Assembly: GCA_021730285.1 (NCBI GenBank)
Contig: CP082962.1
Span: 1-64,000, forward strand
From: Desulfovibrio sp. JY
GTDB taxonomy: Bacteria; Desulfobacterota; Desulfovibrionia; Desulfovibrionales; Desulfovibrionaceae
Length of the DNA stretch: 64,000 nucleotides
Reading direction: 5' to 3'
The notes beneath the pieces were generated by a model. The model was given only the letters and a program-made list of their open reading frames with translations, made no database searches and had not been told where the DNA came from. The number at the start of each line of letters is the position of its first letter. The first letter of the stretch is position 1. Of this stretch, positions 53,256-62,898 are shown piece after piece. The position numbers were made by a program, and so were the translations under genes.

Positions 53256-53855
53256 CTATTGCAGCAAGGAAGCTGCTTTGGAAAACCGGCGAACCTGATC
53301 CATAATATGTTTTGTAACAGTCCCTTGCTCGAAATATTCCGAGGTTACTCCATTTAAATGTATGGCAATGACGGAATACTGACAATATCCGATAACCGTA
53401 CTGGTCAAATAAATCGCTGCCAGTCTCGGGTCTGGCGTATCAATATAATCATCTATAATTTCTATGATTGTATCAAATGATTCTTGAAATATATTTTGCG
53501 TTAAAAACTTCAACCGATCCTTGTCGTCTGTCAGCAATTCCCTGAAGAAAAGCTTCGACAGAACATCATCCTCGAAAAGAAGCGCCACAAACCATGCGAT
53601 GGCATGTTCCAGGCGCTCTTCCGCATTGGCGCCGCTGGCCAGGGCCTCCGCCAGGGAATGGCTCCTGCCGATGAACACAAAGGCCAGGACGGACCGAATA
53701 AGCTCTTCTTTATCCTTGAAATAATAATACAAATTAGCCTGCGTCATGCCGACCGTCGTGGCGATGCGGCGCATGGACACCGCGCTGTATCCCTCGCAAG
53801 CAAAAAGCTGGGACGCAACGACAAGGATCTTTTCACGCATATTCGGAGCAGGCAT
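53256..53855 (-). CDS. TetR-family repressor of the efflux operon
   Basis: A 199-residue regulator. The helix-turn-helix lies at about residues 25-46 (VSMRRIATTVGMTQANLYYYF); the C-terminal ligand-binding domain is helical with many acidic residues (DKDRLKFLTQNIFQESFDTI) and resembles AcrR/TtgR-type repressors. AT content is clearly higher than in neighbours. It precedes acrA-acrB on the same strand and has its own palindromic operator at 53887-53896, so it probably represses itself and the pump until a toxic ligand binds. Confidence 0.9.
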   Translation of the reverse strand: MPAPNMREKILVVASQLFACEGYSAVSMRRIATTVGMTQANLYYYFKDKEELIRSVLAFVFIGRSHSLAEALASGANAEERLEHAIAWFVALLFEDDVLSKLFFRELLTDDKDRLKFLTQNIFQESFDTIIEIIDDYIDTPDPRLAAIYLTSTVIGYCQYSVIAIHLNGVTSEYFEQGTVTKHIMDQVRRFSKAASLLQ

Positions 53856-53886
53856 GACACCTCGTCATGTAAACAAGTGATTACTG

Positions 53887-53896
53887 AACGATCGTT
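53887..53896. promoter_or_regulatory. palindromic TetR operator
   Basis: AACGATCGTT, a perfect 10-bp palindrome flanked by ACTG and TAAG, 31 bases before the TetR start codon. Such sites are typical for TetR autoregulation. Confidence 0.6.
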
Positions 53897-54077
53897 TAAG
53901 AACCCTTCCGGGTGGTTTGTCAAGGTCGATTCGACGCCCGCCGCATTTGCTGCGGACGCCGGCGTGGCCGCAACGCGCCTTGGCCGTCGGCCAACAACGC
54001 CAAACGCCCCCACCGCCGCGCAGTGCAAGGTCCGGGACAAGCGCCCCGCTCCCGCGCCGCGAAAACGCGACAGGCCG

Positions 54078-54443
54078 CTAGCCGCCGGCAAGCTTTACGG
54101 TATAGCCGAGTTCCTTGAGGGCCAGGGCCAGGGCGTCACGGTGATCGCCCTGGATTTCGATGACGCCGTCCTTGACGGTCCCGCCTGCCCCGCAACGCTG
54201 CTTGAGCTTTTTGGCCAGGGCTTCGAGCGCCTCCGGCGGCAGGGGGACGCCGGTCACGCAGGACACGCCCTTGCCTTTGCGGCCCTTGGTCTGCCGGGAT
54301 ATGCGCACGATGCCGTCGCCTTGGGGCGCGCGTTGCTTCCCGGCGCAGGCGCAGGCCGCCACGGGCCTGCCGCAGCCGGGACACATCTTGCCCGCGTCGG
54401 TGGAATAAACGAGACTGGAATTTTGCCTTTTTTGCATGGCCAT
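54078..54443 (-). CDS. yciH: SUI1/eIF1-type translation factor (YciH)
   Basis: A 121-residue protein of the SUI1 family, the bacterial relative of eukaryotic eIF1, thought to affect start-codon choice. An N-terminal four-cysteine zinc-binding motif (CPGCGRPVAACAC, near residue 21-33) is followed by the SUI1 fold with RISRQTKGRKGKGVSCVTG near 48 and CGAGGTVKDGVIEIQGDHRD near 83-102. Slightly longer than E. coli YciH (108). It stands alone on the minus strand, 70 bases after YjhX. Confidence 0.92.
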   Translation of the reverse strand: MAMQKRQNSSLVYSTDAGKMCPGCGRPVAACACAGKQRAPQGDGIVRISRQTKGRKGKGVSCVTGVPLPPEALEALAKKLKQRCGAGGTVKDGVIEIQGDHRDALALALKELGYTVKLAGG

Positions 54444-54514
54444 GGGGAGCCTTCCAAGGCGGTGCGGACCCGAACGAGGCGCGCAAATGGGCCGTCCGGG
54501 TCCGCGCCGATGCG

Positions 54515-54772
54515 TTAACGGTTATCCGGCTGCGACCGTACGGCCTTGAGGCCCGTCAGGCTGATGCGGTACGGCATGCCCGCTTTCGAGGCAATAAGCC
54601 GCTTGCTCCTGAGCTTTATGAAAATAGCCAACGTGCAGTCTGAAAGCACAAGCCCATCGCGGGTATGGCATTCGACAGCTTCAATGCGGCCGAACGCATC
54701 GCGATAATGCACGATGTAGCCGCCTTTGGCCAAAACGTGAAGGGTCCTCTGCTCGAGCTTGGAAATGTTCAT
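54515..54772 (-). CDS. yjhX: YjhX-family toxin homologue (UPF0386)
   Basis: An 85-residue protein, the exact length of E. coli YjhX and strongly alike along its length: starts [20 protein letters not shown], contains [19 protein letters not shown] and [20 protein letters not shown]. coli YjhX is reported as a toxin paired with the GNAT-type antitoxin YjhQ; no YjhQ-like gene is adjacent here. ATG 54772 is fixed by that family start; the longer upstream frame is not conserved. No clear ribosome-binding site. The high conservation and orphan state may mean a non-toxin role. Confidence 0.9.
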   Translation of the reverse strand: MNISKLEQRTLHVLAKGGYIVHYRDAFGRIEAVECHTRDGLVLSDCTLAIFIKLRSKRLIASKAGMPYRISLTGLKAVRSQPDNR

Positions 54773-55339
54773 GTCGGAGATGCTCACTGCGGTAATCCAA
54801 TGTACAAAACCGGCGCGCATCAACGATGCCGCCGTCCTTTCGCACAAGCTGACAACCAAAGGCCCGGATCAAACGGGGTTTGGTTATCGGATTACCGCAA
54901 TCTCCAACATGCACCCTCATCAAGCCGATCAGGCTTACAAAACGCGGATGGCATCGGCTAGCAAACACGCCATAGCCGGTCAAGTAATTTATGCACAACC
55001 GTCGATCAGGCCCGCAGGCAGCCGCGGCCAGGGCTCTTCGGCCGTCCGGAGCGGCCCCGCAGGGGGATCGGGGAAAAGAGAAACGCCGCGCGGGACGCGG
55101 GCCTCGTGCGGCGATGCCCGCCTGGGCGATCCGATCACCCGCTTCACGAAGGGCTTCGGCTCCTTCCAACGGGCAAGGTATTCTTTTTCAATGAAAACCA
55201 ACACGTTTTAGAGACAGGACATATTCCGATCGGGGAGAATGCGACACATTTTTTTAAAGAACTTTCCCGCCCTTTGCGCTATGCAGGAACGAAACATTTT
55301 ATTCCCTATGGAATACGCCGAAACCGGAGGTTTTGTAGC
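54773..55339. other. non-coding gap with long imperfect inverted repeat
   Basis: GCGGTAATCC (54789-54798) and GGATTACCGC (54889-54898) are perfect inverted copies, and similarity continues for about 26 bases on the inner side (ACAAAACCGG versus GGGGTTTGGTTATC). They bound about 90 bases just upstream of yjhX. No gene is recognised in the remainder. Confidence 0.5.
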
Positions 55340-56866
55340 ATGAGAATTCTTCTGGTTTATCCCCTCTATCCGGATACTTTCTGGAGCTTCAAACATATCT
55401 TGCCGTTTATTTCCCGAAAAGCGGCCTTTCCGCCGCTGGGCCTGCTGACGGTTGCCGCCATGCTGCCGACGCAATGGGAAAAACGACTTGTCGATGCCAA
55501 CGTCGCGCCCCTTCGCGACGAGGACCTGGCCTGGGCGGACATGGTTTTCATAAGCGCCATGGTCGTGCAAGAAGCCGGCGCCAAGGACGTCATCGCCCGG
55601 GCGCGGGCCATGGGCAAATGCGTCGTGGCCGGCGGACCGGCCTTTACCGCCCAGCCCGAGCGTTTCCAGGGGGTGGACCATTTCGTCCTCAACGAAGCCG
55701 AGACCACACTGCCGCTTTTTCTCGAGGACTGGCGCCGGGGCGAGCTCAAGCCTCTTTACACCTCTTCCGAGCGGCCGGACATCGCCTGCACGCCCATCCC
55801 GCAATGGGATCTGATCAACTTCCGGGACTATGTCACCATGTCCGTGCAATACTCACGCGGTTGCCCGTTCGACTGCGAGTTTTGCGACATCGTGGTCCTA
55901 AACGGCCGCCGTCCCAGGGTCAAATCCCCCGACCAGATGCTGCATGAAATCAAAAGCCTGCACAACGCCGGCTGGCGCGGCCCGGTCTTTATCGTGGACG
56001 ACAATTTCATCGGCAATATCGCCTCGGTGAAGCAGTTCCTGCCCCGGCTCATCGACTGGCAGACGCGGCATGGCTATCCCTTCAAATTCATGACCGAGGC
56101 GAGCATCAACCTGGCCCGGGATGGCGAACTGGTCGCCATGATGAGCAAGGCCAATTTCCATAAGATCTTTATCGGCATCGAGACGCCTTCCACGGACAGC
56201 CTCGAGGAATGCGGCAAAAAACAGAACGTGGCCATGGATTTCCCCCAAGCCATCAAGATCCTGCATCAAAACGGCTTGCAGGTCATGGGCGGGTTCATCG
56301 TCGGGTTCGACAGCGACACGGAAAGCATCTTTGAACAGCAAATCCGCTTCATCCAGAAGATCGGGGTGGTCACGGCCATGGTCGGCATCCTTACCGCCAT
56401 GCCCAAGACGCGGTTATGGCGCCGACTCAAGGCCGAAAACCGGCTTCTCGGCGATGCCACGGGCGAAAACACGGACGCCAGCCTGAACTTCATCCCGACC
56501 ATGCGCCGCGAAACCCTGATCAACGGCTACAAAAACCTTCTGTCCACGCTTTACGCACCCGAGTATTACTATGACCGCATCAATACCTTTCTGAAAAATT
56601 ACAATCCGACCGCCCGGGGCAAACTTGCCTGGAGCGATTTCCAGGCCTTTATCAAGAGCCTGTGGCGCATCGGCATTCTGTCCCGGGCCAGGTTCGACTA
56701 CTGGAAGCTTCTTTTCAAAACGGCCCTGACCAAGCGGAAGGCGCTGCCCGTGGCCGTGGAACTGGCCATCCTCGGCCGGCACTTTCAGTTGGTGGCCAAG
56801 CGGGCCCTTTTGGCCACGGATGCCTGGGCCGAATCCACGGCAAACGAGTCATCCCGGACGGGATGA
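55340..56866 (+). CDS. B12-binding radical SAM protein with DUF4070-type C-terminus
   Basis: A 508-residue protein. An N-terminal B12-binding-like domain (RILLVYPLYP, FPPLGLLTVAAM near 35, ADMVFISAMVVQ and VVAGGPAFT near 100) is joined to a radical SAM core (YSRGCPFDCEFCDIVVLNGR near 170-190, VDDNFIGN near 220, FIGIETPSTDSLEECGK near 275). The C-terminal 180 residues, with many basic and aromatic residues, resemble the DUF4070 extension. Family enzymes methylate or otherwise modify lipids and other carbon centres. GGAGG lies before ATG 55340. Stands alone. Substrate unknown. Confidence 0.87.
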   Translation: MRILLVYPLYPDTFWSFKHILPFISRKAAFPPLGLLTVAAMLPTQWEKRLVDANVAPLRDEDLAWADMVFISAMVVQEAGAKDVIARARAMGKCVVAGGPAFTAQPERFQGVDHFVLNEAETTLPLFLEDWRRGELKPLYTSSERPDIACTPIPQWDLINFRDYVTMSVQYSRGCPFDCEFCDIVVLNGRRPRVKSPDQMLHEIKSLHNAGWRGPVFIVDDNFIGNIASVKQFLPRLIDWQTRHGYPFKFMTEASINLARDGELVAMMSKANFHKIFIGIETPSTDSLEECGKKQNVAMDFPQAIKILHQNGLQVMGGFIVGFDSDTESIFEQQIRFIQKIGVVTAMVGILTAMPKTRLWRRLKAENRLLGDATGENTDASLNFIPTMRRETLINGYKNLLSTLYAPEYYYDRINTFLKNYNPTARGKLAWSDFQAFIKSLWRIGILSRARFDYWKLLFKTALTKRKALPVAVELAILGRHFQLVAKRALLATDAWAESTANESSRTG

Positions 56867-56966
56867 GGCCCGGGTGACGGGAGGGCACAGCGGTCGGCGG
56901 GGGGGGAAACCGGCAGCCCAGAGCCGGGCATGATCCAGGCGTGCGCGGCCTGAAAGCCGCCTCGAC

Positions 56967-58562
56967 TTAGAAAGGAAAGTCCTCGCCCATGGCGGGGGAC
57001 GGCGGGAGCGCCTTCTCCACCGGTTTTTCGGCCTGCTTGTGGACCGGATTCGCCCTGACGTAAATGGCCTTGTAGGGCCGGGTGGGACAGGCGTGCTCAC
57101 AGGCGCCGCAACCGACGCAGATGGCTTCGTTCACTTCCGGGATGACCAGTTTGCGGTCCGCCATGGTCAGATACGGCACCATGTGCACCGCCTTGGTCGG
57201 GCAGTGCTCGGAACAGGCGCCGCAATTGGTGTTGTCCGTGTGCACCACGCAATTTTCCTTGACGAACCGCGCCACGCCGAGCTGGGTGCGTTGCTTGAGC
57301 GCTTTCGCCACCGGCAGGATGGCCCCGCTTGGACAGATCGCCGAACAGGCGGTGCAGTCGAAGTTGCAGTAGCCGGACCGGAAATCCAGCCGCGGCTGCA
57401 TGAGGCCGGACGGACCGTAATCGAGAAACGAGGGGACCAGCACCCGGGACGGGCAGGCGGCGACGCACAGGTGGCAGGCCGTGCACCGGAAGGTGAAGTG
57501 GGCCACGCTTTGCGATCCGGGGGGTGAAACCGGGCCGGTGCGCTCCTCGGGGATGGTGGTGGGACGGCTTTGGACGAATCCCGCCGGCTGGGCCGGCGTC
57601 GTTTGGGGCGCGGCCAGACCCAGGCCCGTGGCGGCCAGGCCGATCAAAAACCGCCTCCGGCCCGGACTTTCCGTGCCCGCTTCGGGCGACTTCCCCTGCC
57701 CCCTTCCGAATCGCAGGGCCTGGTCGGGACAGACCGCCAGGCAGTTGCAGCAACCGACGCAACGGGAAAAATCGACCGTCTTTTCCCGGAAGTCGATGCA
57801 GCCCGCCTTGCACACGCGCTCGCACCGTCCGCACGCGCCGCAGGTTGCCGGGTCTATCCGCAGACGAAACAAGGCATGCTTCGAAACCATCCCGAGCAGG
57901 GTTCCCACGGGGCACAGCGTGTTGCAGTAGAGGCGGCCGTGGCGCGCGCCAAGCCACCCAACCGTCAGCAGCATGGCCAGGGCCACGCCGACGGAAACCG
58001 GGGCCATCGCCGGCCACGGGACCTGGTACACGGCATGGATGCCCCACCGTTCGGCGACAAACGCCGCCAGGTTGTTGGCGGCAAGCACGACGGGCTCGGC
58101 GAGGTTGGCGAGAATCCGACCGAAATTGCTGAACGGATCGAGCAGGTTGAGCAGCAATCCGCTCCCGGCCAGGAGCAGGAGCACGGTGAGGGCCAGGACC
58201 GTGTACCGGATCGCCGCGTGCGGTTTGGAAAACGCGTAGCGTTGCCGCTTTTTCCCGGCGATACGCCGCCTGGCGTCGGACAGGCGGCGTATCGCGTCCT
58301 GCAACGTCCCCAAGGGGCAGAAGGTGGAACAGTAGATCCGCCCGAAAAGGAGCGTGAGGGCGATGACGACCAGGAAACCCGTCGCCCCGAGAGCGGCGTT
58401 TCCCAGGAAGCGCAGCAGCGACGGGACGAATTGCAGGTAGAGCACGCCATCGGCCAGCCGGCGGACCCCGACGCCCCTGAAGTCCAGGAAAAGCCCCATG
58501 GTCAGAACCAGGAAGACGAGGGCGACGGCGACCCGTATGGGCTTGAGCCAACGAAGCGACAT
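56967..58562 (-). CDS. NapH/MauN-like membrane polyferredoxin fused to a NapG/MauM-like half
   Basis: A 531-residue protein. The N-terminal half has about five membrane segments and two CxxxCP motifs (CSTFCPLG near 78, CNTLCPVG near 213), typical of NapH/MauN electron-transfer proteins. Ferredoxin clusters follow (CGACGRCERVC from C241; CVGCCNCLAVCP from C268). At 302-318 an internal twin-arginine stretch (RRRFLIGLAATGLGLA) leads into a second half with more 4Fe-4S motifs (CTACHLCVAAC, CNFDCTACSAIC, CGACSEHCP, CVGCGACEHAC). This looks like a NapH-NapG fusion. One base separates it from the DUF362 gene upstream. Likely passes electrons between quinone and a periplasmic partner. Confidence 0.85.
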   Translation of the reverse strand: MSLRWLKPIRVAVALVFLVLTMGLFLDFRGVGVRRLADGVLYLQFVPSLLRFLGNAALGATGFLVVIALTLLFGRIYCSTFCPLGTLQDAIRRLSDARRRIAGKKRQRYAFSKPHAAIRYTVLALTVLLLLAGSGLLLNLLDPFSNFGRILANLAEPVVLAANNLAAFVAERWGIHAVYQVPWPAMAPVSVGVALAMLLTVGWLGARHGRLYCNTLCPVGTLLGMVSKHALFRLRIDPATCGACGRCERVCKAGCIDFREKTVDFSRCVGCCNCLAVCPDQALRFGRGQGKSPEAGTESPGRRRFLIGLAATGLGLAAPQTTPAQPAGFVQSRPTTIPEERTGPVSPPGSQSVAHFTFRCTACHLCVAACPSRVLVPSFLDYGPSGLMQPRLDFRSGYCNFDCTACSAICPSGAILPVAKALKQRTQLGVARFVKENCVVHTDNTNCGACSEHCPTKAVHMVPYLTMADRKLVIPEVNEAICVGCGACEHACPTRPYKAIYVRANPVHKQAEKPVEKALPPSPAMGEDFPF

Positions 58563-58563
58563 C

Positions 58564-59493
58564 TTAGCCGAGCTTGATGCGGTTGATGGCCAAGTCCTTG
58601 AGGTCCATGCGGCCGAGTTGCATGTCCGAGGCGAGCTGGATGTGCCGGATCTCGCCGGGTTCCAGGCCGAACAGCTTGGCCGCGGCCGCATCGGCGGCCA
58701 CGCAGTCCCGCGAGAGGAGCTGCGCCTTCATGATGGCGACGTCGCTTTCCGACACGCCGCGAGGGCCGTTTCGCTTCATGATGGAGTAGGCGTCCACGAC
58801 GATGAGGTCCGGTTTGCGCAACGAGGCGAAGTCGGCGATGCACTGGTGCAGGTCGTTGCGATGCCAGTAGCCGCGATCCCAGACCACGCCCATCAGGTTC
58901 TTCATGCCGGCGGTGAGCCTGGTGGAACTGTGGTCCTTGAGCACCGGCGCATTGATGAACACGTCCGCATCCAAAAGCGCCTGGTGGACCAGCGCCTTGG
59001 TCAGCCGCTTGCCGCGCGGGACCGCCACTTCCCGGTAATACCCCTCGCTGTCGGCCGAGAGCATCTTGCCCCCGGCGTCCTCGACCGCCTTGCCGATGCC
59101 GCTCGTGGCATAGCACTGTCGCCAGTTGTCGCAGGTGTGGTCGAAGACGACGACCTCCTTGGCCCCGGCCTCGAGGCACCGCGTCACGATGCGGCCCACC
59201 AGCGCGGGGTGGGTATTGGCTCCCCGCTCCGGCGGCACGTCCCAGCCGATATTCGGTTTGACCACGACCTTGCTGCCCTTGGGCACAAAGGCGCCCATGC
59301 CGCCATAGGCCTCGATGGCCGCGTCGAACATGGCCTCCGGCTCGCCGCCGCGAACGGCCACCAGATCCCAGTCCTTGCCCTTTTCGGCGGCGACGGCCGC
59401 CCTTCCCAAGCCGCCCACGCCGCCGAGCGCAAGACCGGAACCGGCGACGATGCCGCCACGAATGGCTGTCTTTAAAAAGTCACGACGATCCAT
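58564..59493 (-). CDS. Tat-exported DUF362 protein
   Basis: A 309-residue protein. Twin-arginine signal RRDFLKTAIRGGIVAGSGLA at residues 3-22, followed by a DUF362 domain (VVVKPNIGWDVPPERGANTH near 75-95, GAKEVVVFDHTCDNW, INAPVLKDHSSTRLTAGMKN near 180-200). No ferredoxin motif of its own. The Tat signal places it in the periplasm, beside the polyferredoxin encoded next to it. AGGAAAG precedes the ATG. Role unknown; DUF362 proteins often occur with redox genes. Confidence 0.85.
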   Translation of the reverse strand: MDRRDFLKTAIRGGIVAGSGLALGGVGGLGRAAVAAEKGKDWDLVAVRGGEPEAMFDAAIEAYGGMGAFVPKGSKVVVKPNIGWDVPPERGANTHPALVGRIVTRCLEAGAKEVVVFDHTCDNWRQCYATSGIGKAVEDAGGKMLSADSEGYYREVAVPRGKRLTKALVHQALLDADVFINAPVLKDHSSTRLTAGMKNLMGVVWDRGYWHRNDLHQCIADFASLRKPDLIVVDAYSIMKRNGPRGVSESDVAIMKAQLLSRDCVAADAAAAKLFGLEPGEIRHIQLASDMQLGRMDLKDLAINRIKLG

Positions 59494-59530
59494 GGTCTTT
59501 CCTCCTGGGGTTGATGCAACATGCGGAGCC

Positions 59531-60664
59531 CTATTTGACCACGACCAGTTCGTACTCCCGGGTTCCCAGGCCGATTTTTTCGGCGTGCTCCAGACAGGTA
59601 CGCCATTCGGACTCGGGTCGGGAGTTGGTGAAATGGTCGTGATGGTCGACAAAATCCGGTTTGGCCATGTTGTCCGCAAGCTGGCTGCCCGGCAGCGGCG
59701 TGGCTCGCAGGCAGGCGTCCGCGCAGGCCTGATCCAGCGCCAACGGGTCGAAGGAGGCGAACATGCCGATGTTGGGCAGGATGGGCGCGTCGTTTTCGCC
59801 GTGGCAGTCGCAGTTGGGGGAGACATCCACGATAAGCGAGATGTGGAATTGTGGACGGCCATCCACCACGGCCTTGGTGTATTCGGCCATCTTGCGGTTC
59901 AGCATCCCGAGGGCGGTCTCGAGTTCGAAGGAAATCGCGTCGAAGTTGCATGATCCAAGGCAGCGGCCGCATCCGACGCAGTTGTCATGGTTGACGGCAG
60001 TCTTCTTGGTTTCCGGGTCGAAGTGGAGCGCGTCGTTGGCGCACTCCTTCAGGCAGGTGCGGCAACCCTTGCACTTTTCGGGGTCGATGCGCGCCTTGCC
60101 GTTGCTGTGTTGCTCGGTCTTGCCCGCGCGCGAGCCGCAGCCCATGCCGATGTTCTTGATGGTGCCGCCGAACCCGGTCATCTCATGCCCCTTGAAATGG
60201 GTCAGGCTGATGAACACGTCCGCATCCATGATGGCGCGCCCGATCTTGGCTTCCTTCACATATTCGCCGCCAGCCACGGGCACCGCGATATCGTCCGTGC
60301 CCTTGAGCCCGTCGCCGATCAGAATCGGGCAACCGACCGTCAGCGCCGTGAAACCGTTTTCCCAGGCGCACTGGAGATGCTCCAGGGCGTTTTTCCGGCT
60401 GCCCGGATACATGGTGTTGCAGTCGGTCAGGAAGGGCTTGCCGCCGAGCTCCTTGACCACGTCGGCCACGGCCCTGGCATAATTGGGGCGCAGGTAACTG
60501 ATATTCCCCAACTCGCCGAAGTGCAATTTGATGGCCGCGAACCGGCCCTTCATGTCGATCTGTCCGATCCCGGCCTTCTTGATCATCTTTTTCAGCTTGG
60601 TAGGCAGACCGTCGCCGAAAGCCTTTGTGCGGAAATCCGTAAAATACACTTTTGCTTTGTCCAT
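59531..60664 (-). CDS. cytoplasmic DUF362 protein with 2[4Fe-4S] ferredoxin domain
   Basis: A 377-residue protein starting MDKAKVYFTDFRTK. The DUF362 core has IKLHFGELGNISYLRP near 45-60, FLTDCNTMYPGSRKN, ISLTHFKGHEMTGFGGTIKN near 152-171 and a GMGCGSRAGKTEQH segment. A two-cluster ferredoxin insert follows (CKGCRTCLKEC near 198, CVGCGRCLGSC near 227). No export signal, unlike the DUF362 protein just downstream (37-base gap). AAAGGTGAAAAGG lies before the ATG. Probably an electron-transfer or metal-handling protein of unknown pathway. Confidence 0.87.
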   Translation of the reverse strand: MDKAKVYFTDFRTKAFGDGLPTKLKKMIKKAGIGQIDMKGRFAAIKLHFGELGNISYLRPNYARAVADVVKELGGKPFLTDCNTMYPGSRKNALEHLQCAWENGFTALTVGCPILIGDGLKGTDDIAVPVAGGEYVKEAKIGRAIMDADVFISLTHFKGHEMTGFGGTIKNIGMGCGSRAGKTEQHSNGKARIDPEKCKGCRTCLKECANDALHFDPETKKTAVNHDNCVGCGRCLGSCNFDAISFELETALGMLNRKMAEYTKAVVDGRPQFHISLIVDVSPNCDCHGENDAPILPNIGMFASFDPLALDQACADACLRATPLPGSQLADNMAKPDFVDHHDHFTNSRPESEWRTCLEHAEKIGLGTREYELVVVK

Positions 60665-61164
60665 GCCTTTTCACCTTTGTTCGCCTACGCGGGTCTCCGC
60701 TTTTCCACGCGGCATCCAGCAAGGCTCAGAAATGCAACCGTTTTGGGTCCGATGCCTCGGCTGTGCGATGCCGCTTCCAAAGCGCCCCCACCCACCGCGT
60801 GAAGCGCTGCGGCCTGCCGTCAAACCGGACAGGCGCGCCGCGCTTCGGGGTGAGCAGGCGAACGTGCCTGTCTCTGTCTGTCGTGACCGTTCGTGGCATG
60901 GCGCTCCACTTATGTCGGGGTGTTGCCGGAGGCCGTAAAATCGGCTGTCGGGATTTATTGCATACTCCCCGGAAAGGACCGGGGGGAGGCACGATCCTCT
61001 CAATTTCTTGCCTAATCCGACAAGTCTCTCCCGAATTATCCAACCAGGATGCTGTTGCCAAGAGACTTGCGCGAAAGCCGCATGGCACCACCCGCCAATG
61101 CCGGAGGAGGCCAATAAGGAATGGGGGTTAGGGGCGGTCTGACAGTGGGACGCAGGCCTCGAAA
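60665..61164. other. non-coding gap, nothing recognised
   Basis: About 500 bases between the DUF362 operon and the toxin-antitoxin pair. Short frames exist on both strands, but none has a plausible start or protein-like composition. The minus-strand promoter of the DUF362 operon must lie near 60670-60760. Confidence 0.5.
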
Positions 61165-61967
<803 letters not shown>

Positions 61968-61985
61968 GCCTTTCCTCCTGCCGTT

Positions 61986-62025
61986 GTACGTTTTCAAAAC
62001 GTACATATCCCCTCTCCTTTGTCAA
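61986..62025 (-). promoter_or_regulatory. promoter and 19-bp palindromic operator of the toxin-antitoxin pair
   Basis: GTACGTTTT-C-AAAACGTAC (61986-62004) is a perfect palindrome about 20 bases before the antitoxin ATG. TTGACA lies at 62020-62025 (minus strand), so the palindrome covers the -10 region, a classic autorepression site. Confidence 0.7.
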
Positions 62026-62268
62026 TACCTCAATTCTTTGTTGCAGCGTCTGGAGCTGCCCCGATTTCATGGACAGCGCATCCGTCGAGAAGGAGACGTT
62101 CACGATGTCGAGGGGCTCCCCTTCCCGTCCGGTGTCGACCCGCCGCAACGTGAACCAGCGGTCGGAAGTTCACCGGGGCGTCGCGACCCGACCGACCGAA
62201 GCCGCGTTGATTGACTTGGCCCGGGCTCCGTGCCATGTAATCGGGTAACTCTGGAAAATGGTGGTGTT
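62026..62268. other. non-coding gap, possible small gene remnant on the minus strand
   Basis: A minus-strand frame (about 62148-61912) contains protein-like text (GEPLDIVNVSFSTDALSMKS, QQRIEVLTKERGYV) but has no good start and runs across the antitoxin promoter. It may be a decayed gene. Nothing else is recognised. Confidence 0.3.
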
Positions 62269-62898
62269 ATGAGCAAGACCGAAGGCATCTGGAATGCGCT
62301 GAGTTCGTTTTTCATCAAGCACTCGACGACCATCTTCGTCATCGCCACGATCATCTGCCTGGTGCTCATCACCTATCTGACCAACCACCTGCGACCCTAT
62401 GTCGTCGGGGCCTGGGTGGTGGTCGGCATCCTCACGTCGCTGCTTTTTTCCGGCGTGGCCCTGGTGGTCGTCCTGGCCGTGGCGGCGGTGCAAAAGGCCA
62501 GGCACCTGCGGCTGATTACCTACGAGCCCAACGGCGCAAACACGTTGCGCGCCAGCTTCGAGAACGAAAAAATCCGCCTTGGCGAATTTTACTCCCCCTA
62601 CCTCGTTCCCAACGAGGGCAAGACGTTTACCCACTGCGAGATCGAGGGCCCGGGCGGCCTGTTGTTCCGGGGCACAAGCCGCCTGGAACGCTGCCGCTTC
62701 ACCCTGTGCGACGTCATCGTGGTCAACGAGGGCGACAAGGTCAACACGGCGGCCCACTTCGTCGACGGGACGTTTACCGACTGCCACTTCGTCAATGTGG
62801 CCCTCTACCTGACCCAGGAGACGGCCGCGGCCCTTTTCAAGTCCCACAAGGACGCAACCGGCGAAGAGATGGTGATGTTCTGCTTCAGGCAGGGATAG
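62269..62898 (+). CDS. small membrane protein with C-terminal soluble domain
   Basis: A 209-residue protein. Two hydrophobic helices (TIFVIATIICLVLITYLTN near 20-40 and a glycine-rich one near 47-70) are followed by a soluble region with alternating strands (HCEIEGPGGLLFRG, CRFTLCDVIVVNEGD, HFVDGTFTDCHFVNVALY) that resembles a small right-handed beta-helix. No catalytic motif. ATG 62269 is chosen over a GTG at 62230. It converges on cyoE with a 14-base overlap. Function unknown. Confidence 0.7.
   Translation: MSKTEGIWNALSSFFIKHSTTIFVIATIICLVLITYLTNHLRPYVVGAWVVVGILTSLLFSGVALVVVLAVAAVQKARHLRLITYEPNGANTLRASFENEKIRLGEFYSPYLVPNEGKTFTHCEIEGPGGLLFRGTSRLERCRFTLCDVIVVNEGDKVNTAAHFVDGTFTDCHFVNVALYLTQETAAALFKSHKDATGEEMVMFCFRQG

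Noticed and set aside
53604-54518. 304-residue plus-strand frame across tetR and yciH
   Set aside because: Shadow of two well-supported minus-strand genes.
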